Positions 10,166 to 19,425 of a DNA stretch of 60,054 bases are shown here, one piece after another; within the stretch, counting starts at the first letter, position 1; every line of letters starts with the position of its first letter. The notes below the pieces were generated by a model. That model made no database searches, had not been told where the DNA came from, and was given only the letters and a program-made list of their open reading frames with translations. Origin of the DNA: Mesobaculum littorinae (lineage in GTDB: Bacteria > Pseudomonadota > Alphaproteobacteria > Rhodobacterales > Rhodobacteraceae); contig NZ_RQXX01000010.1 in assembly GCF_004011175.1 (NCBI RefSeq), positions 1 to 60,054 of the forward strand, read 5' to 3'. Made by a program: the position numbers and the translations under genes.

Positions 10166-10750
10166 TCAAGGGTACCCCCCGACATTCTGGCGGGTCAGCG
10201 CGGCATCCAGCGCGTGCCACAGGCTGCCTGCGGCGGAGCGTATGCCCCAGATCGTCACCCGCGACGCGTCGCGGCGCAGGACAAAGACCGACATGTGGTG
10301 CAGCACCGTCCGCGTCGCCCGTCCCGGCCCCCACAGCGCGGGGTCGAGGTTCACCAGCCGCTCAAGCAGCGCGTCGAGCGGAGCAGGCCCGTGCCGCGAC
10401 ACGATGTCGAAGGCGACGAAGCCGTCGGTCTGTTCGGTCACCGAAACGTCGGTGCCCCCGGTGTCCCCGACCGCCCGCACCACCTCGGCGGCGAAATCGC
10501 TTTCGGCGCGTCCCGGCGCCTCGATCATCCACTGACCGGGCGCCGACCAGAAGGCGGCGACACCCTCGCCCTCGGCCAGCCCGCCGGGGCCCGGCAGGTC
10601 CAGACCGAAGGGCGCGGGGGCCCGGCTGCCGGCCCGCAGGGTCAGCGAGGCCAGCGCGATATCGGGCCGTTCGGTCAGCGCCAGCGCGCCGATGGTCCGG
10701 TCGCGCGGCTGCGCGGCGCCGAAGGCCGTGTGGGAAGCCAGGTCAGTCAC
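10166..10750 (-). CDS. soxG: Sarcosine oxidase subunit gamma
   Basis: This 194-aa GcvT-like small subunit is the last gene of soxBDAG. It shows the SoxG pattern: LTLRAG in the first third, FWSAPGQWMIEAP in the middle, SVTEQTDGFVAFDI, and a C-terminal HHMSVFVLRR..VTIWGIRS segment. In the complex it contacts the alpha subunit near the folate site. Its start lies 8 nt inside the end of soxA, so translation is coupled. Heterotetrameric sarcosine oxidase converts sarcosine, O2 and tetrahydrofolate to glycine, H2O2 and methylene-THF. Confidence 0.9.
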   Translation of the reverse strand: MTDLASHTAFGAAQPRDRTIGALALTERPDIALASLTLRAGSRAPAPFGLDLPGPGGLAEGEGVAAFWSAPGQWMIEAPGRAESDFAAEVVRAVGDTGGTDVSVTEQTDGFVAFDIVSRHGPAPLDALLERLVNLDPALWGPGRATRTVLHHMSVFVLRRDASRVTIWGIRSAAGSLWHALDAALTRQNVGGYP

Positions 10751-13688
10751 GAAGCCGTCCTCCTTCGGGGTCGATGAACTGCGCCGAGACGACGCGCAGT
10801 TCGACCGTTTCGCCCGCCACGGGATTTGCCGCGACGATCACCTCGTCCATCCGCGTGTGACCCTGTTCCAGAAAGCCCAGCCCGATGGAGTGCCCCAGAT
10901 GCGGCGAATGGCAGGCCGAGGTGATCCAGCCCTGGTCGTGGGCCGTGTCCTGCGGCGCGCCCCGGGCAAAGAGATGCGCCCCGGCGGACACGCTCTGCCC
11001 GGGGGTCACGGGTTGCAGCCCGATCAGGCGACGGGTGTCGGCGGCCAGCCCCTCGCGCCGGGACATGATGGCGCCGATGGCATCCTTCTTGCGGGACACC
11101 ATGCGGCCCAGACCGATCATCGCCGCCGTGGTCTGGCCGTTCAGTTCGGCCCCCGCGGCATGGCCCTTCTCGATCCGCAGAACCGCCAGCGCCTCGGTCC
11201 CGTAGGGCGTGACGCCCAGATCCGCGCCCTGCTCGACCAGCCGCTGCATCAGCGCGTGGCCATACCGGGCGGGCACCGCGATCTCGTAGGCCAGCTCGCC
11301 CGAGAACGAGATCCGGAACAGCCGCGCCCGCAAGCCCCCGCAGACCGTCAGTTCGCGGCAGGCCATGAAGGGGAAGGCGTCGTTCGACAGGTCGGCCCCG
11401 TCGACGATCCGTTCAAGCAGCGCGCGGGATTTCGGCCCCGCCACGGCGATCTGCGCCCAGGCGTCGGTGGTCGAGATGAGCTGCACGTCGAGATCCGGCC
11501 ACAGGCACTGCCGTGCGAACTCCATGTTGCGATAGACCAGCCCCGCATTGGCGGTGGTGGTGGTGACGACGTAACGATCCTCGGCCAGGCGGGCACAGGT
11601 CCCGTCGTCGTAGAGAAAGCCATCCTCGCGCAACATCAGCCCGTAGCGCACGCGCCCGACCTTCAGCGTGGCGATGGTGTTGGCGTAGATCCGGTCGAGG
11701 AACAGGCCCGCGTCGCGCCCCTGCACGTCGATCTTGCCCAGAGTGGTCACGTCGCAGAGGCCCACGTCGGAGCGCACGGCGCGCGCCTCGCGGTCAACGC
11801 TGTGGCGCCAGTGGGTTTCGCCCGCGCGGGGAAAGTACTGCGCCCGCATCCACTGGCCCACCTCGGTGAAGACCGCGCCCTGCGCTCTGGCCCAGGCATG
11901 GGTCGGGGTCAGGCGGGTGGGCCGGAAATCGGGGCCGGTAGCGCCGCCGCCCAGCACCGACAGCGACACGCCGGTATAGGGCGGGCGAAAGATGGTGGTG
12001 CCGGTTTCCGGGATCGTCCGGCCGGTCAGCTCGGCCATCACCGCAAGCGCGGTGACGTTCGAGGTCTTGCCCTGATCGGTCGCCATGCCCAGCGTCGTCC
12101 ATCGCTTCAGGTGTTCGACCGGGCGCATGTTCTCCTTGTGCGCCAGGGCGATGTCCTTGACCGTGACGTCGTTCTGGAAATCCACCCAGGCGCGCCCCTT
12201 GCCCGCGACGTGCCAAAAGGCCGCCTGCCGCACCGGCGCGTCCTCGGCCCGCGGCAGGTCCGGCGCCGCACTGCCGATCCCGATCTCCGTAAGCGCCGAT
12301 TGCGCGGCGCGCGCCCCGTCGGCCAGCGCCGCGGCGGTCGAGCCGCGCCCGGCGCAGGCGCCCGCGGGGACCAGCCCCTGCGGCCCGCCCTGCCCCGGCA
12401 CGAAGCTCTGGATGTCCTGGTCCCAGACCGGCCGTCCGCGGTGGTGCGAGGCCAGGTGCACGACCGGGTTCCACCCGCCCGAGACCCCAAGCGCGGCGCA
12501 GTCGATCCAGCGTTCCCGTCCGTCATGGACGACGCGGATGGATCTGAGCCCCAGCCGACCGCGCGTGCCGGTCACCAGCCCGCCGGCAAAGACCTCGTAG
12601 GCGGTCGTCTGCGCGGCCTTGGGGCGGGTGTCGATGACGCCCGCGACCCGCGCGCCGCGCGCGATCAGGTCGCGCGCCGTACGATGGCCGTCGTCGTTGT
12701 TGGTGAAGATCGCGACCGGCGCGTCCCGCGCGATGCCGGGGCTTGCCGCCCAGCGATTGGCATAGGCGCGCATCGCGCCGGCCAGCATGATCCCGGGGCG
12801 ATCGTTGTCGGCAAAGGGAATATGCCGCTCGGTCGCGCCCGCGGCCAGCACGCTGCGCCGGGCGGTGATCCGCCACAGGGTCTGGCGCACGCGGTCGTCG
12901 GGCACGGGCAGGTGGTCGGCCACACGCTCGACCGCGCCGTAGATCCCGTGATCATAGACGCCGAAGACGGTGGTCCGCGGCAGGATCCGGACGTTGGGCA
13001 TCGTGCGCAGCTCGGCCTCGGTCCGCGCCACCCAGTCGGCGGCGGGCGCATCGTCCAGCGGGTCGCTTTCGGCCAGCAGCCGTCCGCCCAGCCGGAAATC
13101 CTCGTCCGCGAGGATCACCCGCGCCCCAGACCGGCCGGCGGTCAGCGCCGCCGCCAGCCCCGCGGCGCCGCCGCCGATGACCAGCAGGTCGCAATGCAGG
13201 TAGCCACGGTCATAGGCATCGGGGTCGGGCAGACCGGACAAGGACCCCAGTCCGGCGGCCCGGCGGATCATCGGCTCGTAAAGCTTTTCCCAGAAGGTGC
13301 GGGGCCACATGAACGTCTTGTAGTAGAACCCCGCCGCGAAGACCGGCGCCAGAAGGTCGTTGACCGCCAGCGCATCGAAGGACAGCGACCCCACGCGGTT
13401 CTGCGACCGCGCCACAAGCCCGTCGTAAAGCTCGGCCATCGTGGCGCGGGTGTTGGGCTCCTGCCGCGCGCCCTCGCGCAGCTCGACCAGCGCGTTGGGC
13501 TCTTCGGACCCGGCCGAGAGCACCCCGCGCGGACGATGATACTTGAAGCTGCGGCCCATCAGCCGCACCCCGTTGGCCAGAAGCGCCGAGGCCAGCGTAT
13601 CGCCGGGATGGCCGCGGTAGCTGCGCCCGTCGAAGCGAAAGGTGATCTCGCGGCTCCGGTCGATCAGGCCGCCGGAATAGCGGGTCAT
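10743..13688 (-). CDS. soxA: Sarcosine oxidase subunit alpha
   Basis: This 981-aa large subunit has an N-terminal ferredoxin-like domain (YRGHPGDTLASALLANGV, GRSFKYHRPRG). A dinucleotide-binding domain follows with GGGAAGLAAALTAGRSGARV, then a C-terminal GcvT/aminomethyltransferase domain (VGLCDVTTLGKIDVQG, SGELAYEIAVPA, GTEALAVLRIEKGH) that passes the methyl carbon to folate. Domain order and length are standard. It lies between soxD and soxG with overlaps at both ends (4 and 8 nt). A very long open frame on the opposite strand is a GC-rich shadow. Confidence 0.95.
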   Translation of the reverse strand: MTRYSGGLIDRSREITFRFDGRSYRGHPGDTLASALLANGVRLMGRSFKYHRPRGVLSAGSEEPNALVELREGARQEPNTRATMAELYDGLVARSQNRVGSLSFDALAVNDLLAPVFAAGFYYKTFMWPRTFWEKLYEPMIRRAAGLGSLSGLPDPDAYDRGYLHCDLLVIGGGAAGLAAALTAGRSGARVILADEDFRLGGRLLAESDPLDDAPAADWVARTEAELRTMPNVRILPRTTVFGVYDHGIYGAVERVADHLPVPDDRVRQTLWRITARRSVLAAGATERHIPFADNDRPGIMLAGAMRAYANRWAASPGIARDAPVAIFTNNDDGHRTARDLIARGARVAGVIDTRPKAAQTTAYEVFAGGLVTGTRGRLGLRSIRVVHDGRERWIDCAALGVSGGWNPVVHLASHHRGRPVWDQDIQSFVPGQGGPQGLVPAGACAGRGSTAAALADGARAAQSALTEIGIGSAAPDLPRAEDAPVRQAAFWHVAGKGRAWVDFQNDVTVKDIALAHKENMRPVEHLKRWTTLGMATDQGKTSNVTALAVMAELTGRTIPETGTTIFRPPYTGVSLSVLGGGATGPDFRPTRLTPTHAWARAQGAVFTEVGQWMRAQYFPRAGETHWRHSVDREARAVRSDVGLCDVTTLGKIDVQGRDAGLFLDRIYANTIATLKVGRVRYGLMLREDGFLYDDGTCARLAEDRYVVTTTTANAGLVYRNMEFARQCLWPDLDVQLISTTDAWAQIAVAGPKSRALLERIVDGADLSNDAFPFMACRELTVCGGLRARLFRISFSGELAYEIAVPARYGHALMQRLVEQGADLGVTPYGTEALAVLRIEKGHAAGAELNGQTTAAMIGLGRMVSRKKDAIGAIMSRREGLAADTRRLIGLQPVTPGQSVSAGAHLFARGAPQDTAHDQGWITSACHSPHLGHSIGLGFLEQGHTRMDEVIVAANPVAGETVELRVVSAQFIDPEGGRLRD

Positions 13689-14101
13689 GCCTGGCCTTCC
13701 CGATCCGGGCCCTGCCCCGGCATGGCCGGTGCCCCGTCGCCCGCCCGCCGGGCCAGCGCCACGTCCCGCGCCAGCTCGGCGCCCAGAATCTCATGCGTGA
13801 CGGTATCGCGGGTCACGACTAGCCACGACCGGTCGCCCTGCTCGTGGTACCAAAGCTCGCGGTGCACGCCCGCGGGGTTGTCGCGCAGAAAGACGTAGTC
13901 GCAGAACGCGGCCTCGACCGCGGCGAGGTCGGTGGCGCCCGGGGGGCCCGGCTCGTCGTCCGGCGGGGCGCCCGACGGGGCGCCAGCAGGGGCCGCCGCA
14001 TCGGGCGCAGGCGCGGCGGGACGATCGATCAGCGTGGCGTCGCCCAGGTAGCTGAACTCCTGCGCGTCGCGCAGACCCAGAAGCGGATGCGGGATCAGCA
14101 T
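13685..14101 (-). CDS. soxD: Sarcosine oxidase subunit delta, variant lacking the zinc cysteines
   Basis: This 138-aa protein sits between soxB and soxA. Family features are EFSYLGDATL near the N-terminus, DYVFLRDNPAGVHRELWYH in the middle, and TRDTVTHEI. In well-studied SoxD proteins the N-terminus carries CPxCG and the GC after the central His completes a zinc site. Here these positions read HPLLG and GDRSW, so the three cysteines are absent while the His remains. An Ala/Pro-rich insert of about 30 residues (33-60) makes it longer than the usual 90-100 aa. The start ATG 14101 gives MLIPHPLLG; its end overlaps soxA by 4 nt. Confidence 0.88.
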   Translation of the reverse strand: MLIPHPLLGLRDAQEFSYLGDATLIDRPAAPAPDAAAPAGAPSGAPPDDEPGPPGATDLAAVEAAFCDYVFLRDNPAGVHRELWYHEQGDRSWLVVTRDTVTHEILGAELARDVALARRAGDGAPAMPGQGPDREGQA

Positions 14102-14111
14102 GACGGTCCTC

Positions 14112-15362
14112 TCAGTGCAGGTTGGGTTGGGCGCCGGCGCCGCGTTCGTCGATGGGATAGCCGCGCGCGAACCGGTCCAGCCGGTAGGCGGTGGCGGTCT
14201 CGTGCGGGCGCCCGGTGGCCAGCAGATGCGCGAAGGCAAAGCCCGAGGCGGGCGTCGCCTTGAACCCGCCGTAGCACCAGCCGCCGTTGAAATAGAGCCC
14301 CTCGACGGGCGTGCGGTCGATGATCGGCGATCCGTCCATCGACATGTCCATGATCCCGCCCCAGCTGCGCAAAAGCCGCGCGCGGCCGATCATCGGCATC
14401 AGCGACATGCCGCCTTCGAGCACATCCTCGACCACCGGCAGGTTGCCGCGCTGCGCATAGGAGTTGTAACCGTCGAGGTCGCCGCCGAAGACCAGCCCGC
14501 CCTTGTCGGACTGGCTGATGTAGAAATGCCCCGCGCCATAGGTCACGACGTTGTCGATGACGGGCTTCAGCCCCTCGCTGACGAAGGCCTGCAAGACGTG
14601 GCTTTCGATCGGCAGGCGCAGCCCCGCCATCGCCATGACCCGGCCCGACGCGCCTGCCACCGCGACGCCCACCTTGCCCGCGCCGATATAGCCGCGCGTC
14701 GTCTCGACCCCGCGCACGGCGCCGCCGTCGATGCGGAACCCCGTGACCTCGCAGTTCTGGATCACGTCCACGCCGTGGCGGTCGGCGCCGCGGGCATAGC
14801 CCCAGGCGACGCCGTCATGACGCGCGGTGCCGCCACGGGGCTGCATCAGCCCGCCCCTGATCGGAAAGCGCGCGTTGTCGTAGTTCAGGTAGGGCAGCAT
14901 GCCCCGAAGCGCGTCGCGGTCCAGCAGGCGGGCATCGGCGCCCGCCAGCATCATCGCGTTGGCCCGCCTGCGAAAGGCATGCCCTTGGGCATCGCTGTGG
15001 AACAGGTTGATGATGCCGCGCTGGCTGACCATCGAGTTGAAGTTGGTCTCCTGCTCCAGCCCCTCCCACAGCTTCATCGAGAACTCGTAGAACGGTTCGT
15101 TGCCCGGCAGCAGGTAGTTCGAGCGGATGATCGTGGTGTTGCGGCCGATATTGCCGGACCCGAGCCAGCCCTTTTCCAGCACCGCGATGCGCGACTGCTT
15201 GAAGGTCTTGGCCAGGTAGAACGCGGTCGCCAGTCCGTGGCCGCCGCCACCCACGATGACGATGTCGTAGGCCGGCTGCGGCTGGGGATCGCGCCAAAGC
15301 GGTTTCCACCCCTTGTGCCCGCTCAGGGCCTCCTTGAGGACGCGAAACCCCGAAAAGTGCAT
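14112..15362 (-). CDS. soxB: Sarcosine oxidase subunit beta
   Basis: This 416-aa catalytic flavoprotein oxidises sarcosine. It has a glycine-rich FAD motif IVIVGGGGHGLATAFYLAK (residues about 34-52), the GNIGRNTTIIRSNY segment, and a His near residue 182 in GGTARHDGVAWGY, in the region where SoxB attaches FMN covalently. SPIIDRTPVEGLYFNGGWCY lies near the C-terminus. It is the first gene of the minus-strand soxBDAG operon, starting at 15362, and faces a divergent AraC/GlxA-type regulator about 220 bp away. Confidence 0.95.
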   Translation of the reverse strand: MHFSGFRVLKEALSGHKGWKPLWRDPQPQPAYDIVIVGGGGHGLATAFYLAKTFKQSRIAVLEKGWLGSGNIGRNTTIIRSNYLLPGNEPFYEFSMKLWEGLEQETNFNSMVSQRGIINLFHSDAQGHAFRRRANAMMLAGADARLLDRDALRGMLPYLNYDNARFPIRGGLMQPRGGTARHDGVAWGYARGADRHGVDVIQNCEVTGFRIDGGAVRGVETTRGYIGAGKVGVAVAGASGRVMAMAGLRLPIESHVLQAFVSEGLKPVIDNVVTYGAGHFYISQSDKGGLVFGGDLDGYNSYAQRGNLPVVEDVLEGGMSLMPMIGRARLLRSWGGIMDMSMDGSPIIDRTPVEGLYFNGGWCYGGFKATPASGFAFAHLLATGRPHETATAYRLDRFARGYPIDERGAGAQPNLH

Positions 15363-15529
15363 GGCCGCTCTCCCTCAGATCGCTGCTCCCTTGGATGTGG
15401 CACGGATCGGGGCCCGGATGCATGCGCGTGATTGACATTTCCTTGTCCGTTTCGGACATTCTCCGGGGCGGGCGCCGGGCATTCCGGCGGGTGGCCCGGA
15501 AACGGGTCCGAGGGCCGGACGGAACGCGA

Positions 15530-15582
15530 GGCGGCCGGGAGTCAGGCGGCCGGAAGTCAGGCGGTGGAAAGCGAGGCGGCGG
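15530..15582 (+). repeat. 15-bp tandem repeat directly upstream of the AraC-type gene
   Basis: Three and a half copies of GGCGGCCGGGAGTCA-like units run up to the ATG at 15583. Each unit carries a GGAG/GGAA core, so the last copies may double as the ribosome binding site. Confidence 0.75.
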
Positions 15583-16722
15583 ATGCGGGCGAAGCGGATC
15601 GGGTTCCTGCTGATCGACGGCTTTGCGCTGATGTCGGCAACCTCGGCGATGGAGCCTTTGCGCGCGGCGAACATGCTGGGCGGGTCGGACCGCTACACGC
15701 TGCGGTTCCTGTCGGCCCGGGGCGGCTGGCAGATCAGCTCGGTCGGCGGCGCCTTCGAGACCGAGCCGCTGGCCGAGGCCGCGCCGGGGTTCGACATCCT
15801 CTTCGTCGTCGCCGGCGGCGACCCCCTGACCTTCGACGATCCTCAGGTGCTGGGCTGGCTGCGCCGGCAGGCCCGGGCGGGTGTGCCGCTGGGCGGGATC
15901 TCGGGCGGCGCGGTGATACTTGCCAAGGCGGGCGTGCTGCAATCGCGCCGCTTCACCGTCCACTGGGAGCATCTGGACGACCTGCGCCGCGCCTACCCCG
16001 CGGCGCTGATCGAGCGGCGGCTCTTCGTCATCGACCGCGACCGCTATACCTGCGCGGGTGGCATGGCGGCTTTGGACATGATGCATGCGCTGATCACCCG
16101 CGACCACGGCGCGGCGCTGGCGCGGCGGGTCAGCGACTGGTTCATCCACACCGGCATCCGCGGCGCCGAGGCACCGCAGAGCAGCATGCTGGCCGAGCAT
16201 TACGGCCTGCGGCACCGTGCGCTGTCCGCCGCGGTCGAACTGATGGACAGCCACATCGCCGACCCCCTCGCATTGGAGGATCTGGCACAGCTGAGCGGGA
16301 TCGGCACCCGGCAGCTTGAGCGGCTGGCGCAGGAGCAGCTGGGCCAGAGCGTGATGAGCTTCTATAGGCAGTTGCGGCTGGACAAGGCCGACGCGCTGCT
16401 GCAGCGGTCGAACCTGCCGCTGAGCGAGGTGGCGCAGACGACCGGGTTTGCCAGCTACGGCCATTTCTCGCGCCTGTTCTCGGCCCATACAGGGCAGTCA
16501 CCCAAGGCCCGCCGCGCCCAGCTGCACCGCGCCTCGAAAGGCCGGGCAGAGCGCGGGGACACCGGCCGCACGGGGACGCAGGAACTGGGCGGAGCACGAA
16601 CGGCGGGGCGCCCGAACGGCGGGGCGGAAAGCCCTCCGGATGGCGGCCCGAACGGCAGCCCGAAGGATGGCGCAGACGGCGGCCCGGATGCCGATCCCCG
16701 CGGCACGGACCCGCGCAGCTGA
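15583..16722 (+). CDS. GlxA/GbdR-type AraC-family transcriptional regulator
   Basis: This 379-aa regulator has an N-terminal DJ-1/PfpI-like domain (IGFLLIDGFALMSATSAMEP; ISGGAVILAKAG replacing the nucleophile elbow; CAGGMAALDMM) and a C-terminal AraC double HTH (LALEDLAQLSGIGTRQLERL; LSEVAQTTGFASYGHFSRLF). Family members such as GbdR activate betaine, dimethylglycine and sarcosine catabolism. The divergent position next to soxB supports control of the sox operon. The last 60 or so residues are a Gly/Ala/Asp/Pro-rich low-complexity tail that is not part of the family and may be translated repeat DNA. Confidence 0.88.
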   Translation: MRAKRIGFLLIDGFALMSATSAMEPLRAANMLGGSDRYTLRFLSARGGWQISSVGGAFETEPLAEAAPGFDILFVVAGGDPLTFDDPQVLGWLRRQARAGVPLGGISGGAVILAKAGVLQSRRFTVHWEHLDDLRRAYPAALIERRLFVIDRDRYTCAGGMAALDMMHALITRDHGAALARRVSDWFIHTGIRGAEAPQSSMLAEHYGLRHRALSAAVELMDSHIADPLALEDLAQLSGIGTRQLERLAQEQLGQSVMSFYRQLRLDKADALLQRSNLPLSEVAQTTGFASYGHFSRLFSAHTGQSPKARRAQLHRASKGRAERGDTGRTGTQELGGARTAGRPNGGAESPPDGGPNGSPKDGADGGPDADPRGTDPRS

Positions 16723-16824
16723 GCGCCGCTTCGTTGCCCTCCCGGCCCGATCCCCCCCGGGCGCATCAGCCCCTGGACGTGGCCACGCCCCGCGCGCGGG
16801 TCCATCGGCGCGCGGCCTGCCCCG

Positions 16825-17754
16825 TCAGGACAGGCTGGGCGGCCCGGCTCCGTCGGGCGGCAGGTGGGCGCGGCAGTGATCGATGAAGGCCCGCAGGGTC
16901 GCCCCCACATGCGCCGCGCGCGGCCGCATCAGGCCCATCCGCATCGGCCGCGCGGGCCCGTCCAGCGGCACAAAGACGAGCCGCCGCCCGTCCGCCGCCC
17001 GGTCCGAGGTTGGGCGGATATTGGCAATGGAATAGCCGAAGCCGTTGGCGACCAGGGACTTCATCACCTCCATGTCGTGCGTTCGCTCGGCGATCTGCGG
17101 GCTGATGCCCGCCTCGGCGAAAATCGACAGGAAGTAGGGCCCCGAATGCGGCAGGTCGAGCAGCACCATGGGGTGCGGCGCCAGCTCTGCGGGACTGACC
17201 CGCGCCCGCCCGACCAGCGCGTGGCCCGCGGGCAGCAGCGCATAGGGCGGCAGATCGTGAAGCGGCTCGAACGCCAGATCCGGCGGCACCTCCAGATCGT
17301 AGGTCAGCGCGACGTCGATCTCGGCCGCCCTCAGCGCGGCGATCAGCGCCTGCTGGTCGCGCTCGGACTGGCGGACCGCGACCTCGGGGAATTGCGCGAC
17401 GAAGCTTCGCCGCACCCGCGGCAGGACGATCTGCGCGAAGGTCGACAGGCACCCAACGTCCAGCGGCCCGCGCACCTGCCCGGCGATCTTCTCGGCCAGC
17501 GCATCGAGCCGCCGCGCCTCCTCCAGCACCGCCCGCGCCTGCACCAGGACCTGTCGCCCCGCGGGCGTCGGCGTCAGGCCGTGGGCATGTCTGCGAACGA
17601 AAAGGGGCACCCCGAACCGCGCCTCGATCTGGGTGATCGCGGCAGAGACGGACGGCGCCGAGACATGCACACGCTCGGCCGCGCGCGCGACCGACCCCAG
17701 CTCGCCCACGGCGACGAGGTAGGACAACTGGCGCAATGTGAAGCCCGAAGACAC
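16825..17754 (-). CDS. LysR-family transcriptional regulator
   Basis: This 309-aa regulator has an N-terminal winged HTH (LRQLSYLVAVGELGSVARAA, HVSAPSVSAAITQIEARFG) and a LysR substrate-binding domain (LDVGCLSTFAQIVLPRV, IDVALTYDLEVPPDL). The GTG at 17754 is chosen because AAGGGGGG lies 5 nt upstream and HTH homology begins at once. The frame continues upstream but without homology. It points away from the DUF1028/RidA operon, so the target is not obvious. Effector unknown. Confidence 0.88.
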   Translation of the reverse strand: MSSGFTLRQLSYLVAVGELGSVARAAERVHVSAPSVSAAITQIEARFGVPLFVRRHAHGLTPTPAGRQVLVQARAVLEEARRLDALAEKIAGQVRGPLDVGCLSTFAQIVLPRVRRSFVAQFPEVAVRQSERDQQALIAALRAAEIDVALTYDLEVPPDLAFEPLHDLPPYALLPAGHALVGRARVSPAELAPHPMVLLDLPHSGPYFLSIFAEAGISPQIAERTHDMEVMKSLVANGFGYSIANIRPTSDRAADGRRLVFVPLDGPARPMRMGLMRPRAAHVGATLRAFIDHCRAHLPPDGAGPPSLS

Positions 17755-18311
17755 CGGCAGCCCCCCTTTCAGAAACTGGCGATCCCGGCCTTTAAGACCG
17801 CGCAGGGCGGAAGGGTCAAGAAGCCCCGGCCCCGGGGGCTCTGCCATGCGCAGCGACGCAGGTCGCCGGTGAAAGCACCTGGGTGCGCCGGCACGGCAGT
17901 GCCCGGTGGCGTCCGCTTGCCTTGCGGACGTCTCCGCCACCCGCGACGCTGGACGCCCTGGGCCAAAGGGCGGCAGCCCTGCCCTTGGGGGCCGGTCCCG
18001 CGCCGCCCCCCCGATCCGCAGGGTCGGCACGCATCTTTCACGGGCCCCTCAACCCGTGGACCATACCATGTAATAAGGCGAAAAGCGGCGGCGGCACCGC
18101 GCCGAGGAGGCGCCGGGTCTTGCCCCCGCTCCCGCCCGGCACCCGCCCCGGACCGAGGCCCCGGGATCGCCCCGCGGCCGTTTGCACGCGCGTCGATCCT
18201 TCGACCCGGGGGGGGCCGACCCGGGGGCCCGACCCGGGGGACTGACCGGAGGCCCGACTTGGGGGCCCGACCCGGGGGGCCAACCCGGGCGGGAGGCGCA
18301 TTGCCCGGCGG
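17755..18311. other. Gene-free GC-rich intergenic region
   Basis: No supportable gene on either strand. The right third is the G-tract repeat listed separately; the rest is low-complexity GC-rich DNA. Confidence 0.6.
18202..18293 (+). repeat. G-tract tandem repeat, unit about 13 bp
   Basis: About seven degenerate copies of CGACCCGGGGGCC run head to tail, each with a run of 4-8 G. It lies directly behind the stop of the DUF1028 gene. The G-runs could fold into G-quadruplexes or act as a transcription block. Confidence 0.8.
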
Positions 18312-18986
18312 CTACTCGTCCCCCGGAACGCCGTAGGAGGGCGCCTCGCGCGGGTCGAGCGCGCGCTGGACATAGGCCTCAAGCTGCGGCTTGTAGACCT
18401 CCCACGCCGTGGCGACGGCCTCGATGGGGTCATCCTCGGTCCAGTCGCAGCGCAGGTCGGCGACGGGCCACGCGACCCGGTCGACGATCAGGATCCCCGC
18501 CGAATGCACCGGCCCCGCCTCGCCCCCGGCAGCCAGCCCGGCCCGCAGCGCCGCGATCAGGCGGTCGCCGATGTGGCCCCGGGCCGCGCGATAGGCCGCG
18601 ACGATGGCCTGCGGCACGTCGGCATGGGCCAGCAGGTTGCCGCCCGCGGCGACGTCCTCGGCCTGCGCCTCGGCCCAGGTTCCCAGCGCCTTCGGGCCCG
18701 AGTGGATGGCCGTGCGCCCCTGCGCGTCGACCGCCAGCACCTGCCGATGATCAAGGAACTCTTCCCGTGCCACGCCCCGGGCCATCGCCTCGGGTGCGCT
18801 CAGACCCTGCGCCATCAGGTCCAGCGTCAGCGGCCCCAGCCGCGGATCCGTGACGTTCTGGCTGGCCACCGCGCCCACGCCCGCCCGGGCGTAGGAGCAG
18901 CGCGCCGCCACGGCGGGCGACGAGGACGAGATCGCGGTGCCGAACATGCCGGTCTCGGGACAGCGGGCGACAAGCGAGAATGTCAC
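18312..18986 (-). CDS. DUF1028 family protein (Ntn-hydrolase-like)
   Basis: This 224-aa protein matches DUF1028: start TFSLVARCPETGMFGTAISS, then ARCSYARAGVGAVASQNVTD, RLGPLTLDLMAQGLSAPEAM and GNLLAHADVPQAI. The family is predicted to have an Ntn-hydrolase-type fold, but its reaction is unestablished. The GTG at 18986 overlaps the RidA stop (GTGA), so it is the third gene of an FMO-RidA-DUF1028 operon. RidA deaminates reactive enamines/imines, which suggests the operon handles an imine-forming amine substrate. Confidence 0.85.
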   Translation of the reverse strand: MTFSLVARCPETGMFGTAISSSSPAVAARCSYARAGVGAVASQNVTDPRLGPLTLDLMAQGLSAPEAMARGVAREEFLDHRQVLAVDAQGRTAIHSGPKALGTWAEAQAEDVAAGGNLLAHADVPQAIVAAYRAARGHIGDRLIAALRAGLAAGGEAGPVHSAGILIVDRVAWPVADLRCDWTEDDPIEAVATAWEVYKPQLEAYVQRALDPREAPSYGVPGDE

Positions 18987-19408
18987 GGGCGCTCCTCCGG
19001 TATCACCGCGGTGCCGTCGATTTCGACCAGCCATTCGGGCCGCGCCAGCGCCTGCACCACCAGCCCCGTCGACACCGGATGCACGCCGCGGATGTACTCG
19101 CCCATCGTGCGATACACGGCCTCGCGGTGGCGGACGTCGGTGATGTAGACCACGACCTTGACCAGGTGCTCCATCGAGCCGCCCGCCTCTTGCAGAAGCT
19201 GGCGGATGTTCTGCATCACCTTGTGGGTCTGCTGCACGGGGTCGTGACTGTCGATGGTCTGCGCGGTGTCGAGGTCCTGCGGACACTGACCGCGCAGCCA
19301 GACGGTGCGGCCGCCTTGCGTCACCACCGCCTGGCACAGGTCATTGTCGAGCGCCTGTTCGGGATAGGTGTCGCGGGTGTTGAACTTGCGGATGCGGGTG
19401 TGGGCCAT
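18983..19408 (-). CDS. RidA/YjgF/Rid-family protein
   Basis: This 141-aa protein has RidA features: LRGQCPQDLDTAQTIDSHDP, VQQTHKVMQNIRQLLQEAGG and VKVVVYITDVRHREAVYRTM. The usual catalytic Arg of the deaminating group lies in a C-terminal R-x-E/D context; here the end reads ALARPEWLVEIDGTAVI. It is translationally coupled to the DUF1028 gene downstream and follows the flavin monooxygenase by 17 nt. Rid proteins hydrolyse enamine/imine intermediates; some operon-bound members have pathway-specific roles (for example RutC). Confidence 0.88.
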   Translation of the reverse strand: MAHTRIRKFNTRDTYPEQALDNDLCQAVVTQGGRTVWLRGQCPQDLDTAQTIDSHDPVQQTHKVMQNIRQLLQEAGGSMEHLVKVVVYITDVRHREAVYRTMGEYIRGVHPVSTGLVVQALARPEWLVEIDGTAVIPEERP

Positions 19409-19425
19409 GGGCGTCTCCGGTGGGG

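Noticed and set aside
10692-13898. 1068-codon open frame on the plus strand
   Set aside because: It is antisense to soxA, rich in His/Arg/Pro/Gly and lacks any family motif; a shadow caused by high GC at third codon positions. Similar shadows occur opposite the SbcD-like, peptidase and DUF1028 genes.
18202-18293. CRISPR array
   Set aside because: Units are 13 bp, contiguous and without unique spacers; no cas genes nearby.
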